Source of the DNA: Larkinella arboricola
GTDB taxonomy: Bacteria; Bacteroidota; Bacteroidia; Cytophagales; Spirosomataceae
Length of the DNA: 64,000 nt
Reading direction: 5' to 3'
Assembly (NCBI RefSeq): GCF_003259745.1
Contig: NZ_QLMC01000003.1
Span: 620,001-684,000, forward strand
The translations under genes were made by a program, and so were the position numbers. The notes beneath the pieces are model-generated. The model did not search any database and was not told where the DNA came from. It was given only the letters and a program-made list of their open reading frames with translations. Every line of letters starts with the position of its first letter. Position 1 is the stretch's first letter. Positions 34,673-43,878 of the stretch are shown piece after piece.

Positions 34673-36511
34673 TTAACTATCCGTTGTTTCAAATTGTAAT
34701 TTAACCAAATTCGCGTACAAACCGTCTTCCAGCGTGCTCAATTCCTCGTGCGTACCCGTCTCGCTGATCTGGCCTTCGCGAATGACATAAATGGTGTCGA
34801 CTTTCCGGATGGTAGCCAGCCGGTGTGCAATGATAATGGTTGTCCGGTTCTGCATCAATTCGTCCAGTGCTTCCTGCACCAGCCGCTCCGACTCGGCATC
34901 CAGCGAACTGGTGGCTTCGTCGAGCACCAGAATGGCCGGGTTTTTCAGAATGGCGCGGGCAATGGCAATCCGTTGCCGCTGACCACCCGAGAGTTTCACC
35001 CCCCGTTCGCCCACAACCGTCTGAAACTTATCCGGAAAGGACTCGATAAAATCCAGGGCATTGGCTTTGCGGGCGGCTTCCAGCACTTCGGCTTCGGTGG
35101 CACCCGGTTTTCCGTAGGCAATGTTTTCAAAAATCGTTCCGCCAAACAAGATAACTTCCTGCGGAACGACGGCAATGTTCTGGCGCAGTTGCCGGATGTC
35201 GATGTCCTGAACAGGTCGGCCATCAACCGTAATGGAACCGCCGTTGATCGGGTAATACCGCAGCAGCAACTGCACAATCGTCGATTTTCCGGCGCCACTC
35301 TGGCCCACCAGCGCAATTTTATGTCCCGACGGTACCTGAAGCGAAACGCCTTTCAGCACCTCCACATCGGGCCGCGACGGATAGGAGAAATGGATATTTT
35401 CAAAACGAATATCTCCTTGTAACGGAACCGCCAGCGTCGGCTGACCGTCGGTGGGAATTTCCAGTTCAGAAGGCTCTTCCAGAATATCCAGAATCCGTTC
35501 CGAAGCACCGATGGTTCGTTGAATCTGGGCATAAAGATCGCCCAAACCGCCCACGGCCCCGCCGATGTACATGGTGTAAATCACAAACGTCACTAATTGC
35601 GCAAAAGTCAGTTCGCCCGCCAGCATCAGCCGCGCACCGTACCAAACCACCCCGACAATACCGCCAAAAAGCGCAAAAACGATGAAGGAAACAAAACCGC
35701 CCCGGAAGTTCGCCACCCGCAGGGAGTTCCGGACTACCTTATCCAGCGCCGTCGAATACCGTCGAACCTCGTAGGGCTCGTTCGTAAACGCTTTCACCAC
35801 GTTGACCGATTGCAACGTTTCTTCCACCACGACGTTGGCCTGCGCCAGTTCGTCCTGCGCTTTCCGCGAGAGCTTCCGGATAAATTTTCCGAAGAAAATG
35901 GCCGCCACAATCACCACCGGCACCGTCGCCAGCATGAAACCCGTCAGTTTCAGGGAAGTAAATGAAATCAGGGCTATCCCAGCAAAGAGGGTGATGATCT
36001 GGCGGAGAAACTCGGCCAGCGTAGTAGACAGTACATCCTGCAACTGGGTTACATCCGACGATATTCGGCTGGTCAGTTCGCCCACGCGCCGTTGCTCAAA
36101 AAAGAATACCGGCAACGAAATGATTTTTTTGTACACCGCCCGCCGAACGTCGGCCATCGCCCGCTCGCTAACCTGCGCAAACAGGTAGACCCGCGCAAAC
36201 GAAAAGGCCGACTGCACCACCAGCAGGCCAAACAGAATCAGCGTCAACTGGTTCAGCGATCCGGCTTCCAGCTTGTTTTCGACAACCTTCAGAATGTCGC
36301 CCAGCAGCTTCGGAAACACCATGGTGGTGGCCGACGACAGCAGCAGAAACACCAGACCGACGATGAAATACCACCGATACGGCCTGATAAACTGGAAAAG
36401 CCGCAGCGACTTTTGCAGGGCGTCCCGGGTTACCTTTACTTTTTTATCTTCTTCGTTCTCTTGCGAACTCCTTCCACGCTTTGCCATTCTCTTCTTCGGT
36501 CGGCTCGCCAA
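34673..36511 (-). CDS. MsbA-like ABC transporter (permease-ATPase fusion)
   Basis: This 612-residue half-transporter has six membrane helices (about 50-330) joined to an ATPase domain with Walker A VGQSGAGKST (about 408), signature LSGGQRQRIAIARA and Walker B ILVLDEATSSLD. Homodimers export lipids, peptides or drugs across the inner membrane. MsbA of this type flips lipid A, and the family is common in Bacteroidota. The basic N-terminus is cytoplasmic. gldB lies 19 bp upstream. Confidence 0.93.
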   Translation of the reverse strand: MASRPKKRMAKRGRSSQENEEDKKVKVTRDALQKSLRLFQFIRPYRWYFIVGLVFLLLSSATTMVFPKLLGDILKVVENKLEAGSLNQLTLILFGLLVVQSAFSFARVYLFAQVSERAMADVRRAVYKKIISLPVFFFEQRRVGELTSRISSDVTQLQDVLSTTLAEFLRQIITLFAGIALISFTSLKLTGFMLATVPVVIVAAIFFGKFIRKLSRKAQDELAQANVVVEETLQSVNVVKAFTNEPYEVRRYSTALDKVVRNSLRVANFRGGFVSFIVFALFGGIVGVVWYGARLMLAGELTFAQLVTFVIYTMYIGGAVGGLGDLYAQIQRTIGASERILDILEEPSELEIPTDGQPTLAVPLQGDIRFENIHFSYPSRPDVEVLKGVSLQVPSGHKIALVGQSGAGKSTIVQLLLRYYPINGGSITVDGRPVQDIDIRQLRQNIAVVPQEVILFGGTIFENIAYGKPGATEAEVLEAARKANALDFIESFPDKFQTVVGERGVKLSGGQRQRIAIARAILKNPAILVLDEATSSLDAESERLVQEALDELMQNRTTIIIAHRLATIRKVDTIYVIREGQISETGTHEELSTLEDGLYANLVKLQFETTDS

Positions 36512-36530
36512 CCCTATTTATTATCAAAAT

Positions 36531-37505
36531 CTACTCTTCGTCTTTAAATCCTTTGTAACCCGATTGCTCAAAAATCTGCGGAGCATTGGGGTTATCCATC
36601 AGGGCTTTAATACCGGGGCCTTTTTCGTCAAAATACTTGCCGACAATCCGCCAGCCCAGCCAGCGGCCAATAGCGCCGGGGCTTTTGCTGCTGATTTCGG
36701 CCGTAAAAGGCCGCTCGGCCAAATACCGGTTTTTAACCGCCGGATTGACTTCAAACAGCAGTTTGGCATCAATGAAATACGCCCAAATGTCCGACTGCAC
36801 GTTGTAAGTTTGCGTCAGTTGCTGTTCGGTATACCCAATAATCAGACTATCCGGCGTTTCGGGCAGCATGGCCTTCGTAAAAACGTACCCTTTCCCGTAA
36901 TAAATCATATCGGCCAGCAAAGTCTGGTCCTGCGGATTCGACTTATTAAACCGCTCCGACTGCGTGTAAACGAGGGTTGGGACGATAAACTGTTTCTGAT
37001 ACCGACGCAAAATATAGGCCGGTAAACCCAACGGACGGTATTTGGCGCGGGGGCCCGCGAAATAATCCAATCCGATAACAATCAGGCTATCGCTCAGGAC
37101 CAGATCCTGCCCCATGAAACCGGAAATCATTGTTGCAACCCGTGGTGGCTTATAATCCGGAAAGTTTTCCTGAATCCGGTTGAAGGCTTCCGTCAGCTGA
37201 TCCCGAATGTCGCCCATCGTTCCAAACTCCGCATTGACCTGCTGATACAATACGCCAAGCTCCTTATCGTTAACTCGTTTAAGCAATTCATTCACCAATA
37301 CCGTATCCTGATCAAAGCGGGTTGTTCCGAAGTAGAGCCGCGCAATATCTTTGTGATCGGCCAGCCACTGACGAACCTCTTCCGGCTTTCGGGCGCTAAA
37401 AAGCTCCTGCTCCGGCCGTTCGATGGTTACCAATTCCTCGGTTTTGGAACAGGCATTGAAAATGAGTATACTTACTATACAAAAAACAACAGACCAGATT
37501 TTCAT
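36531..37505 (-). CDS. gldB: Gliding motility lipoprotein GldB
   Basis: The 324-residue lipoprotein has signal MKIWSVVFCIVSILIFNAC (Cys19). The body fits the GldB family, with DSLIVIGLDYFAG, YRPLGLPAYILRRYQ and FTAEISSKSPGAIGRWLGW. GldB is required for gliding in Flavobacterium johnsoniae; its exact role is not settled. It should be in the periplasm as an outer- or inner-membrane lipoprotein. It starts the minus-strand cluster gldB-msbA-like-fur-mutS-like and is divergent from a PorT-like gene with only 39 bp between start codons. Confidence 0.92.
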   Translation of the reverse strand: MKIWSVVFCIVSILIFNACSKTEELVTIERPEQELFSARKPEEVRQWLADHKDIARLYFGTTRFDQDTVLVNELLKRVNDKELGVLYQQVNAEFGTMGDIRDQLTEAFNRIQENFPDYKPPRVATMISGFMGQDLVLSDSLIVIGLDYFAGPRAKYRPLGLPAYILRRYQKQFIVPTLVYTQSERFNKSNPQDQTLLADMIYYGKGYVFTKAMLPETPDSLIIGYTEQQLTQTYNVQSDIWAYFIDAKLLFEVNPAVKNRYLAERPFTAEISSKSPGAIGRWLGWRIVGKYFDEKGPGIKALMDNPNAPQIFEQSGYKGFKDEE

Positions 37506-37544
37506 TTTTAGCTAATGGGCGCTCTCTTGGAAACATACAAATTT

Positions 37545-38438
37545 ATGAAAAAGTTGGGTTTATACCGGTGTTCCGGTCAGATGATTGCAACCGTGGCCCT
37601 GCTTTTAGGACTGACCTGCAACGCCCAGGGTCAGGGACGGGTGACGGTTCAGGAACGCAATAAATCCAACCAGACAACCGATGATGACGGTTGGGGGCGA
37701 CCATCGCCCCGAAAAAAGAACCGCCAGTCCGACGACCGGCAGCGGACCCGCCGGGCCACAGATCGCGTGTTTGAGCGGATTCAGGGAGACGAGATTGACT
37801 ACGCGCCCCCGCAAAAGCTTATCGAAATGAGTTTCCGGGTAGCTCCATCGGTAACATTCAACACCGCAGAAGGCTTTAATTCCTACGCCGGTTTTCGGCG
37901 AAACGGAGCCGCCCTGCGCATGAGCATCGGGCCAAGCATCGACTATTTCTTTTTCAAAGACCGGTATTCGTTCAGCTCGGGACTCTGGTACACCATCCAT
38001 CGGTCGGGCTACCAGATTCCGGGGCAGTTTGGCCAGCCGATCTGGGACCCGGGTGCCAAACTTCAGCAGTCGTCTTACAACTTGCAGTATTTGCAGCTTC
38101 CGGCGTCGATCAAAATGTACGCCAACAACCTGTTTCCGAACGCCCGGTTCTACATCCAGACCGGTGGGCTGATTAACATCAAACTGGCCGAAAAACCGCT
38201 TGACCCGGCTCATAACGCCCTGTTTCAGTACGCAGAAGATGGCGGAAACTACAGTCGGCAATACAGCCGGGCAAGTCTGAGTCTGCTACTCGGAACGGGT
38301 ATTCAATACCGCCTGAACCAGAGCCAGGCGCTGATCATGGGTGTCAGTTACCAGCGGGGGCTGACGGATGTGGCCCGGGCGCGGGATCTGGTTTCGAAAA
38401 ACCACGTGATTTCGCTCGATCTGGGATTGAAGTTTTAG
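37545..38438 (+). CDS. PorT-family outer-membrane beta-barrel protein
   Basis: The protein has 297 residues from the ATG at 37545, with a signal ending near CNAQGQ; the in-frame ATG at 37515 would bury the signal. A low-complexity charged segment (about 25-75) precedes the barrel, whose strands read MSFRVAPSVTFN, SIGPSIDYFFF, FSSGLWYTIHRSGYQI and so on to a final LDLGLKF. A C-terminal Phe is typical of outer-membrane barrels. It is the broad PorT/OMP_b-brl family; a specific role is not assigned. The divergent arrangement with gldB suggests shared control. Confidence 0.8.
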   Translation: MKKLGLYRCSGQMIATVALLLGLTCNAQGQGRVTVQERNKSNQTTDDDGWGRPSPRKKNRQSDDRQRTRRATDRVFERIQGDEIDYAPPQKLIEMSFRVAPSVTFNTAEGFNSYAGFRRNGAALRMSIGPSIDYFFFKDRYSFSSGLWYTIHRSGYQIPGQFGQPIWDPGAKLQQSSYNLQYLQLPASIKMYANNLFPNARFYIQTGGLINIKLAEKPLDPAHNALFQYAEDGGNYSRQYSRASLSLLLGTGIQYRLNQSQALIMGVSYQRGLTDVARARDLVSKNHVISLDLGLKF

Positions 38439-38506
38439 CGGCTGCGTCGATTTTTTAGCCAGAATCTGTTAAACTGCGCGTTGATCGACCTAACCCAACG
38501 CGCGCC

Positions 38507-39406
38507 ATGCGAAACCGATACCCTTACCTCCTTCTTGCTTCGTTGTTTTTCAGCAGTCTCCGGGCCTTTTCGCAAACGGATGCCCAGCCTTTGTTTACAT
38601 TTGGCGTGATGACCGATGTGCAATATTGCGACTGCGACAACGCCGGAACGCGGCATTACCGTTCGTCGCTGCGCAAACTGGACGAAGCCGTGCAGCTCTT
38701 CAATCAGAAAAAGGTAGCGTTTGTAACCCATCTGGGCGACTTTATTGACCACGATTTCCGGAGTTTCGACACGCTGAACACCATCATTAAGCCCTTAAAA
38801 AGCCCCATCCGTCATGTACTGGGCAATCACGATTTTTCGGTTCGGCGGGAGGAAATTGCCCGGGTTCCGGCGACGCTGAAGTTAAAAGGACGGTATTATT
38901 CATTTGCCAAACGTAACTGGCGGTTTATTGTTCTGGACGGCAACGACCTCAGCGTTTACGGAAACGTAACAACCAGCAAAAACCACGAACAGGCCACCCG
39001 CACCCTTGAAACCCTGAAAGGACAAAAAGCGCCCAACGCCCAGACCTGGAACGGCGGAATAGGCGAACAACAATTCAAATGGTTAAAGGACGAACTGCGT
39101 TCGGCGGCTAAGAAAAGCGAAAAAGTAGTAATTCTCTGCCATTTTCCGCTTGTACCCGCTAACGATCCGCACAATCTGTGGAATCATCAGGAGGTAAAAG
39201 CCTTACTGGAAAGCTATCCCAACGTGCGGGCGTATTTCAACGGCCATGCACACCAGAGCAGCTACCATACCGAGAAAGGCATTCATTACATCACGTTTCG
39301 CGGCATGGTTGAGCAGGAGGAAACCGGCTTCGCAGTCGTGGAGGTCTACAACGATCATTTAAAAATAGACGGTTTTGCTGCCGAACCCGACCGGATTTTA
39401 AAATAA
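38507..39406 (+). CDS. ADPRibase-Mn-like metallophosphoesterase, exported
   Basis: The 299-residue protein has a signal peptide (to about residue 22) and a calcineurin-like fold: FGVMTDVQY, GDFIDHD, GNHDFS, CHFPL and GHAHQSS supply the two-metal site. The sequence around FGVMTDVQYCD, RHYRSSL, FIVLDGNDLSVYGN and WNGGIGEQQFKWL closely follows the eukaryotic ADPRM family (Mn-dependent ADP-ribose/CDP-alcohol diphosphatase). It probably cleaves a nucleotide pyrophosphate or phosphodiester in the periplasm. It is convergent with the ABC ATPase gene. Confidence 0.85.
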   Translation: MRNRYPYLLLASLFFSSLRAFSQTDAQPLFTFGVMTDVQYCDCDNAGTRHYRSSLRKLDEAVQLFNQKKVAFVTHLGDFIDHDFRSFDTLNTIIKPLKSPIRHVLGNHDFSVRREEIARVPATLKLKGRYYSFAKRNWRFIVLDGNDLSVYGNVTTSKNHEQATRTLETLKGQKAPNAQTWNGGIGEQQFKWLKDELRSAAKKSEKVVILCHFPLVPANDPHNLWNHQEVKALLESYPNVRAYFNGHAHQSSYHTEKGIHYITFRGMVEQEETGFAVVEVYNDHLKIDGFAAEPDRILK

Positions 39407-39424
39407 GCGGAAGGCCCGCCGATG

Positions 39425-40093
39425 TCAGAAAATATACCCCATATCTTTCAAATCCTGTTCCGGCGCGTTAAGCAGAATCGTCCGCCCGCCCACAGTAAGG
39501 TAGTAAATGGAGTCACTCAGATCGAGGACATGCCGGTATAGATGATCGGACAGAAGAATGCCCTTCCGCGTGGATTCCTGCCGGATAGTTTGCAGAACCT
39601 GTTCGATCTGAAGGGGCATCAGGTGCGAAAATGGCTCGTCTAACAGGACAAAATCAGTCGCAGATTTCAGCACCAGCAGAATTTCGGTCAATCGTTTTTC
39701 TCCGCCCGACAACCGGCCTATTTTCTGATGCCTGAATCCATAAGTCGTTGGATACTCGTCGGCAATTTCGTTTATATCGACCCCATACCACCCAAAAGCC
39801 GCCTGAACCGTTAAGGTAGATGGCACAAACGGATGCTGGGGTAAATACCGAATCAAACCGGGCTGCTGGTACGCCTTCGCTACATAACGCCCATTGGCCC
39901 GCACCGACTGGGTTTCTGTCGGCATCAGCCCCATGATACTCCTCAGCAAACAGGATTTGCCGCACCCGTTACGACCCAGCAGACCCGTTATCCGGCCAAC
40001 CTGTAAGTTGACATAAACGCTCTGGAGAATTTTCCGTCCGCCGAATTGCAGCCAGATGCCGTCAGCTTCCAGAAGGGTAGCGGATTGGTTCAT
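39425..40093 (-). CDS. Stand-alone ABC transporter ATPase
   Basis: The protein has 222 residues from the ATG at 40093; the upstream frame-open region (to 40246) belongs to the partner gene. Walker A is GRNGCGKS (40-47), signature LSGGEKRLTEI (about 135) and Walker B DFVLLDEPF. No membrane domain is fused. Its ATG overlaps the stop of the membrane-protein gene as ATGA, so the two are translated together and probably form one complex. The substrate is unknown, and the membrane partner is too small for a usual permease. Confidence 0.85.
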   Translation of the reverse strand: MNQSATLLEADGIWLQFGGRKILQSVYVNLQVGRITGLLGRNGCGKSCLLRSIMGLMPTETQSVRANGRYVAKAYQQPGLIRYLPQHPFVPSTLTVQAAFGWYGVDINEIADEYPTTYGFRHQKIGRLSGGEKRLTEILLVLKSATDFVLLDEPFSHLMPLQIEQVLQTIRQESTRKGILLSDHLYRHVLDLSDSIYYLTVGGRTILLNAPEQDLKDMGYIF

Positions 40094-40509
40094 AGAACAA
40101 GCAACAGGTGATAGGTAACCAGAATCAGTAAAAGAGCAATCAGCAGATCCAGCAGGAAAGCCCCGCCAAACAGGACGGTTTCTGACAAGCCCAGGTTGTG
40201 GTAAAACCAGAACTGCGCCCGGTAATTCTGGCGAACCAGATACCACACGGCCCCTTCAGATAGCAATTTAAACCACCAGAAATAGACAAAAAACAAGGGA
40301 AAGTACCGGACAATCTTTTCCAGACTCACAACGATTAATCCCACCGTGACGGCGTTGCTAGCTACCCAGAAGGTTCGGTAGAACATTACAATGGCCCGCA
40401 ATTTTAAATAGCGCATAAGTGGCTGATTTTGGGCAAAATAGTTTAATCTGGTCAGTAAATAGAAACGGTTAACAAACTTTAACAGCCTGTAACAAAGCCG
40501 TTCATGCAT
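40090..40509 (-). CDS. Small membrane protein coupled to an ABC ATPase
   Basis: The 139-residue protein has three to four hydrophobic segments (about 40-62, 66-85, 110-136). It could start at the internal ATG at 40416 (108 residues), because the first 31 residues are charged. It resembles no permease I recognise. The overlap (ATGA) with the ATPase gene suggests the pair is a minimal two-component ABC system. It could also be a fragment of a larger exporter. Confidence 0.65.
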   Translation of the reverse strand: MHERLCYRLLKFVNRFYLLTRLNYFAQNQPLMRYLKLRAIVMFYRTFWVASNAVTVGLIVVSLEKIVRYFPLFFVYFWWFKLLSEGAVWYLVRQNYRAQFWFYHNLGLSETVLFGGAFLLDLLIALLLILVTYHLLLVL

Positions 40510-40568
40510 CGGTATTTAAAAGAGCATACTGCCGTCTGTTTTTTACGGAACGAGTAGCATACCCGGGT

Positions 40569-40599
40569 TTCGCTGATCGAGGAAAATTAAGTATATTTG
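40569..40599 (+). promoter_or_regulatory. Promoter of the TonB/MORN gene
   Basis: TTCG (40569-40572), then 19 bp, then TATATTTG (40592-40599). One mismatch in the -33 element, full match in the -7. It is 47 bp before the ATG at 40647. Confidence 0.6.
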
Positions 40600-40646
40600 A
40601 TTAGCAATATTTTTTATAAATTGTATTCTATACGTTCTTATCCCCC

Positions 40647-42095
40647 ATGAAACACGGTTTATACACATTGCTCCTGCTGGCTTTAGGCTTTTTGGCTTCC
40701 GCTCAGACGGTCTACAAGGATTTTGAAGTAGATTCGGCAGCGCGGCCCATTGGAGGCTTACCCCTGCTGGAAAAATTCATTACGGTCAATCGACGCATGC
40801 CCTATACAGCCGAAGTAGACCGCACGAAGGGAATTGTCATTCTGTCGGGAGTGATTGAACCCAATGGAACCGTGTCGGAGATCAAGACGCTCCGCAGCCT
40901 CCGGCCCGACTGCGACCGGGAGGCCATTCGGCTTCTGGGTGGTTTTAATGCCTGGAAACCGGCTCTCAAAGCAGGCCAGCCGGTTCGGCAGCAGTTTACG
41001 TATACCATCCGGTTTACCCCAACGGTTAGCCAGCAAAGCGAGCCGGGCGCCCTCACGATTTATTATTCAAAAGAAGGCCATCAGATTGGCGACGAAGCGC
41101 AGGCCGTGTTTAAACTCATGACGCCGGTTGATACGCTGGGCCTGCCTAATGGCAATCCGGTGCTTTCGAAACGGGATGGTAACAAATGGCACAAGACGAT
41201 TGAATATAGGTTTGAGAAAAAGCCGTTCATGCATACCAATACCGACGATCCATCCCTGCCGGATTCGATCCAATCTACTATCCTGACCATCAAAGACCCC
41301 GTGTTTAAATCCTTGAATGGCATCATTTATTCGCTTTATTCAGACGGAACGCCGATCTCCCGCTTAAATTACGTGGACGGTAAAGAAGAGGGGGAGTCGA
41401 TCTATTATTTCAACAACGGGTTGGTCAAGCGGGTGGAGGAACGATTACAGGACGGTAAAATACAGGAATGGACCTGGTACCCGAATGGCCAGTTGCAACA
41501 GCTTTTAGTCAGAGCAGACAACGCCATCAAACCGGAAGAGACGGAATTTATCGCCCAATGGGACCTGAAAGGTAACCAATTGGTCAAGGATGGAAACGGT
41601 ACAGCTCACTTGTGGTCGAAACACGACAATCAATGGATTCAGGAAACCGGGGCCATCAAAGACCGTCATAAAGAAGGAATCTGGTCCGGACGGCTTAAAA
41701 ACGGCTCACTAGTTTACCGGGAGTCGTACCAGCAGGGCACTTGCTTATCCGGCGTGGCGTACTACGGAACCGATTCGGTAGCGTATACCAATGCCTGGCA
41801 AACCCCCGAATTTAAAGGGGGCATGAAAGGGCTGGGTAATTATCTGTCTATGAACATTCATTATCCGCCGGAAGCGGCCAAAGCCCAGATCGAAGGGAAA
41901 GTTTTTGTGAGCTTCGTTGTCTGCGAAGATGGGTCGCTCTGCGATTACGAAGTGATTCGAAGCGTTCATCCCAGTGTGGATCAGGAAGCCCTCCGGGTGG
42001 TGAAGGCTTCCAACGGGAAGTGGACACCGGGTTCTGTCAGAGGTCGCAAGGTTCGGGTAAAATACAATTTACCGATTAACTTCCTGCTTCAGTAA
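40647..42095 (+). CDS. TonB-domain/MORN-repeat periplasmic protein
   Basis: The 482-residue protein has a signal peptide (MKHGLYTLLLLALGFLASAQ) rather than the usual TonB membrane anchor. Residues about 45-130 form a TonB C-terminal-like domain. The middle has MORN/YwqK-like repeats, with LNYVDGKEEGESIYYFNNG and IQEWTWYPNGQLQQLL. The final 95 residues are a second, canonical TonB C-terminal domain, with FKGGMKGLGNYLS, YPPEAAKAQIEGKVFVSFVV and WTPGSVRGRKVRVKYNLPI. Proteins of this type are annotated energy transducer TonB in Bacteroidota, but without an anchor this one cannot energise receptors in the usual way. It may be a periplasmic adaptor. Confidence 0.8.
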   Translation: MKHGLYTLLLLALGFLASAQTVYKDFEVDSAARPIGGLPLLEKFITVNRRMPYTAEVDRTKGIVILSGVIEPNGTVSEIKTLRSLRPDCDREAIRLLGGFNAWKPALKAGQPVRQQFTYTIRFTPTVSQQSEPGALTIYYSKEGHQIGDEAQAVFKLMTPVDTLGLPNGNPVLSKRDGNKWHKTIEYRFEKKPFMHTNTDDPSLPDSIQSTILTIKDPVFKSLNGIIYSLYSDGTPISRLNYVDGKEEGESIYYFNNGLVKRVEERLQDGKIQEWTWYPNGQLQQLLVRADNAIKPEETEFIAQWDLKGNQLVKDGNGTAHLWSKHDNQWIQETGAIKDRHKEGIWSGRLKNGSLVYRESYQQGTCLSGVAYYGTDSVAYTNAWQTPEFKGGMKGLGNYLSMNIHYPPEAAKAQIEGKVFVSFVVCEDGSLCDYEVIRSVHPSVDQEALRVVKASNGKWTPGSVRGRKVRVKYNLPINFLLQ

Positions 42096-42113
42096 GATGA
42101 ACAGCGGATGCCG

Positions 42114-43019
42114 TCAATCCGGCACCCCCAGAAAGCTCAGCGCTCCTTCGTGCATCATGACGCGAATGTCGCGGGGCTTTTTGGTACTCACCAACTGATC
42201 GTCCAGGTGCATTTCGATACCGTCCCACTTCGCCCGAACCGTACGGCCTTTCAGGGCGGTTCCCCAAAAATCGCCTTCAATGCCTTTAAGCCGGTTTTGT
42301 ACATACGTTATCAGGCCCATTCGCTGGCTTTCCGAAACCAATACGATGTCAAACTGACCATCACCCGGATCAGCAGCCGGAGCCAACCCCAGATTGGGGC
42401 CGATGGAACGCGTATTCATCACCTCCACCAGCAGGTAATTTCCCGAATGGTCAACACCGTCTACTTCAATCTGACACGAACGGGCTTCGTAAGATTGAAC
42501 AATCCCGGCCAGCACGTCCAGCGCCACTTTCATTTTCTCCTCCGGCGCATCCGTCGATTTTTCCTGCTGATCTTCCATTTCGTTCATCAACTGTGGAAAA
42601 ACCCCGTAGCCAATACTTTCCAGAAAAAACTGCGGTTTCGGTAACCCCTCCACCAGCCCGACATCGAACCGTTTCCGCCAATCTGCTTTCCAGCTTCTTA
42701 CAACGGCCTCCGGACGGTCGACAGGAATGCGTAACGCTCCGGCGATGTTGTTGGCCGTACCGCTCGGCAGCAAGGCAATCGGATACGGTTTTTCGATCAG
42801 TTTACGGTTCAGCAGGTGTTTAGCTACCCGCCGAACCGTACCGTCTCCGCCTGCCACAACCAGAAAATCGACATCGGACCTTAGTTCTTTCCAATCCCTT
42901 TTTTCTGTCGAGGCATACCGGCAATCGAAACCCTCCGATTTAATGAGGTCCATCAGGCCCTTTTTCGAATGATCTTCGTCGCCAGCGCCGGGGTTATGTA
43001 AGAGTTGAGCAATTTTCAT
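42114..43019 (-). CDS. Diacylglycerol kinase-family lipid kinase (YegS/BmrU type)
   Basis: The 301-residue protein opens MKIAQLLHNPGAGDEDHSK and has the catalytic-domain motif VVAGGDGTVRRVAK (about 55-68) and LPSGTANNIAGAL. This is the DAGK catalytic domain of YegS/BmrU. It phosphorylates a lipid such as diacylglycerol, sphingoid base or phosphatidylglycerol; the exact substrate is unknown. It is cytoplasmic and membrane-associated. It is convergent with the TonB/MORN gene and divergent from surE. Confidence 0.88.
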   Translation of the reverse strand: MKIAQLLHNPGAGDEDHSKKGLMDLIKSEGFDCRYASTEKRDWKELRSDVDFLVVAGGDGTVRRVAKHLLNRKLIEKPYPIALLPSGTANNIAGALRIPVDRPEAVVRSWKADWRKRFDVGLVEGLPKPQFFLESIGYGVFPQLMNEMEDQQEKSTDAPEEKMKVALDVLAGIVQSYEARSCQIEVDGVDHSGNYLLVEVMNTRSIGPNLGLAPAADPGDGQFDIVLVSESQRMGLITYVQNRLKGIEGDFWGTALKGRTVRAKWDGIEMHLDDQLVSTKKPRDIRVMMHEGALSFLGVPD

Positions 43020-43094
43020 AGTGTTCCCTGAATGACCTTATAAACATCATCGGCGGTTTTTCTGTTGGAATACTAGGACAAAATCGCCCATACC

Positions 43095-43835
43095 ATGAGA
43101 ATCTTAATCACCAACGATGACGGTATTTACAGTCCGGGGATTGCTGCCCTGGCCCGAATCGCTACCCGGTTTGGCGACGTACGCGTTGTAGCGCCCGATG
43201 TGGAGCAATCCTCTATGGGGCACGCCGTCACCCATTCCCGGCCACTTTCCTACCGGCCATCCCCCATTAAGTTTCAAGGAATTGAGGCTTATCGCGTCAA
43301 CGGCACCCCCGCCGACTGCGTGGCTTTGGGAAGCCATATCGGCGGGCAGACGGACGTTGTATTATCGGGGATTAACATGGGGCCAAATCTGGGAAACTCT
43401 ATGTGGCACTCCGGAACGCTGGCAGCCGCCAAACAGGCCGTTCTGCTGGGAATCAAAGGCATTGCGTTCAGTACACCGGTCGGCAAAACCGAACCGGATT
43501 TTGAGGCTCTGGAACCGTATGTCGAAAAGACCCTGGAACTGTTACTGAAAGATCCGGAACTGGCCCTCTACAACGTCAATCTCCCGCCCAATCCCACCGA
43601 CATCCGGTGGACCCGCCAGTCGGTCCGGCTGTATGACGGAACAATTGTACCCGGCATGGACCCGTTGGGCCGAAAGCATTACTGGTTTACCGTCACGCCC
43701 CTGGAACCGGCAGAAGAAGGGACCGACCGTTGGGCGGTTGAAAATGGCTATGTATCGATTACTCCACTGCGGCTTGATTTGACGGACGAACGTGCGCTTC
43801 AGAAAGCGCTGGAACAAAAACCGATTACGGTATAA
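43095..43835 (+). CDS. surE: 5'/3'-nucleotidase SurE
   Basis: The 246-residue protein has the SurE opening MRILITNDDGIYSPGIAAL, with the metal-binding DD pair at residues 8-9. It also has VNGTPADCVALG and SGINMGPNLGNSMWHSGTLAAA, with the Asn and Ser of the active site. It removes phosphate from nucleoside monophosphates and helps survival in stationary phase. A GC-rich bidirectional terminator separates it from serS. Confidence 0.95.
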   Translation: MRILITNDDGIYSPGIAALARIATRFGDVRVVAPDVEQSSMGHAVTHSRPLSYRPSPIKFQGIEAYRVNGTPADCVALGSHIGGQTDVVLSGINMGPNLGNSMWHSGTLAAAKQAVLLGIKGIAFSTPVGKTEPDFEALEPYVEKTLELLLKDPELALYNVNLPPNPTDIRWTRQSVRLYDGTIVPGMDPLGRKHYWFTVTPLEPAEEGTDRWAVENGYVSITPLRLDLTDERALQKALEQKPITV

Positions 43836-43845
43836 ATGAAGATAC

Positions 43846-43878
43846 AAAAAAAGCGCCCGGCTGGCCGGGCGCTTTTTT
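43846..43878. terminator. Bidirectional terminator between surE and serS
   Basis: GCGCCCGG and CCGGGCGC pair across a CTGG loop, flanked by A-run and T-run arms that extend the stem and give U-tracts both ways. Confidence 0.93.

Noticed and set aside
39425-40246. Longer start for the ABC ATPase, with 51 extra N-terminal residues
   Set aside because: The extension overlaps the partner membrane gene in another frame. The ATG at 40093 gives a normal ATPase N-terminus and an ATGA overlap.
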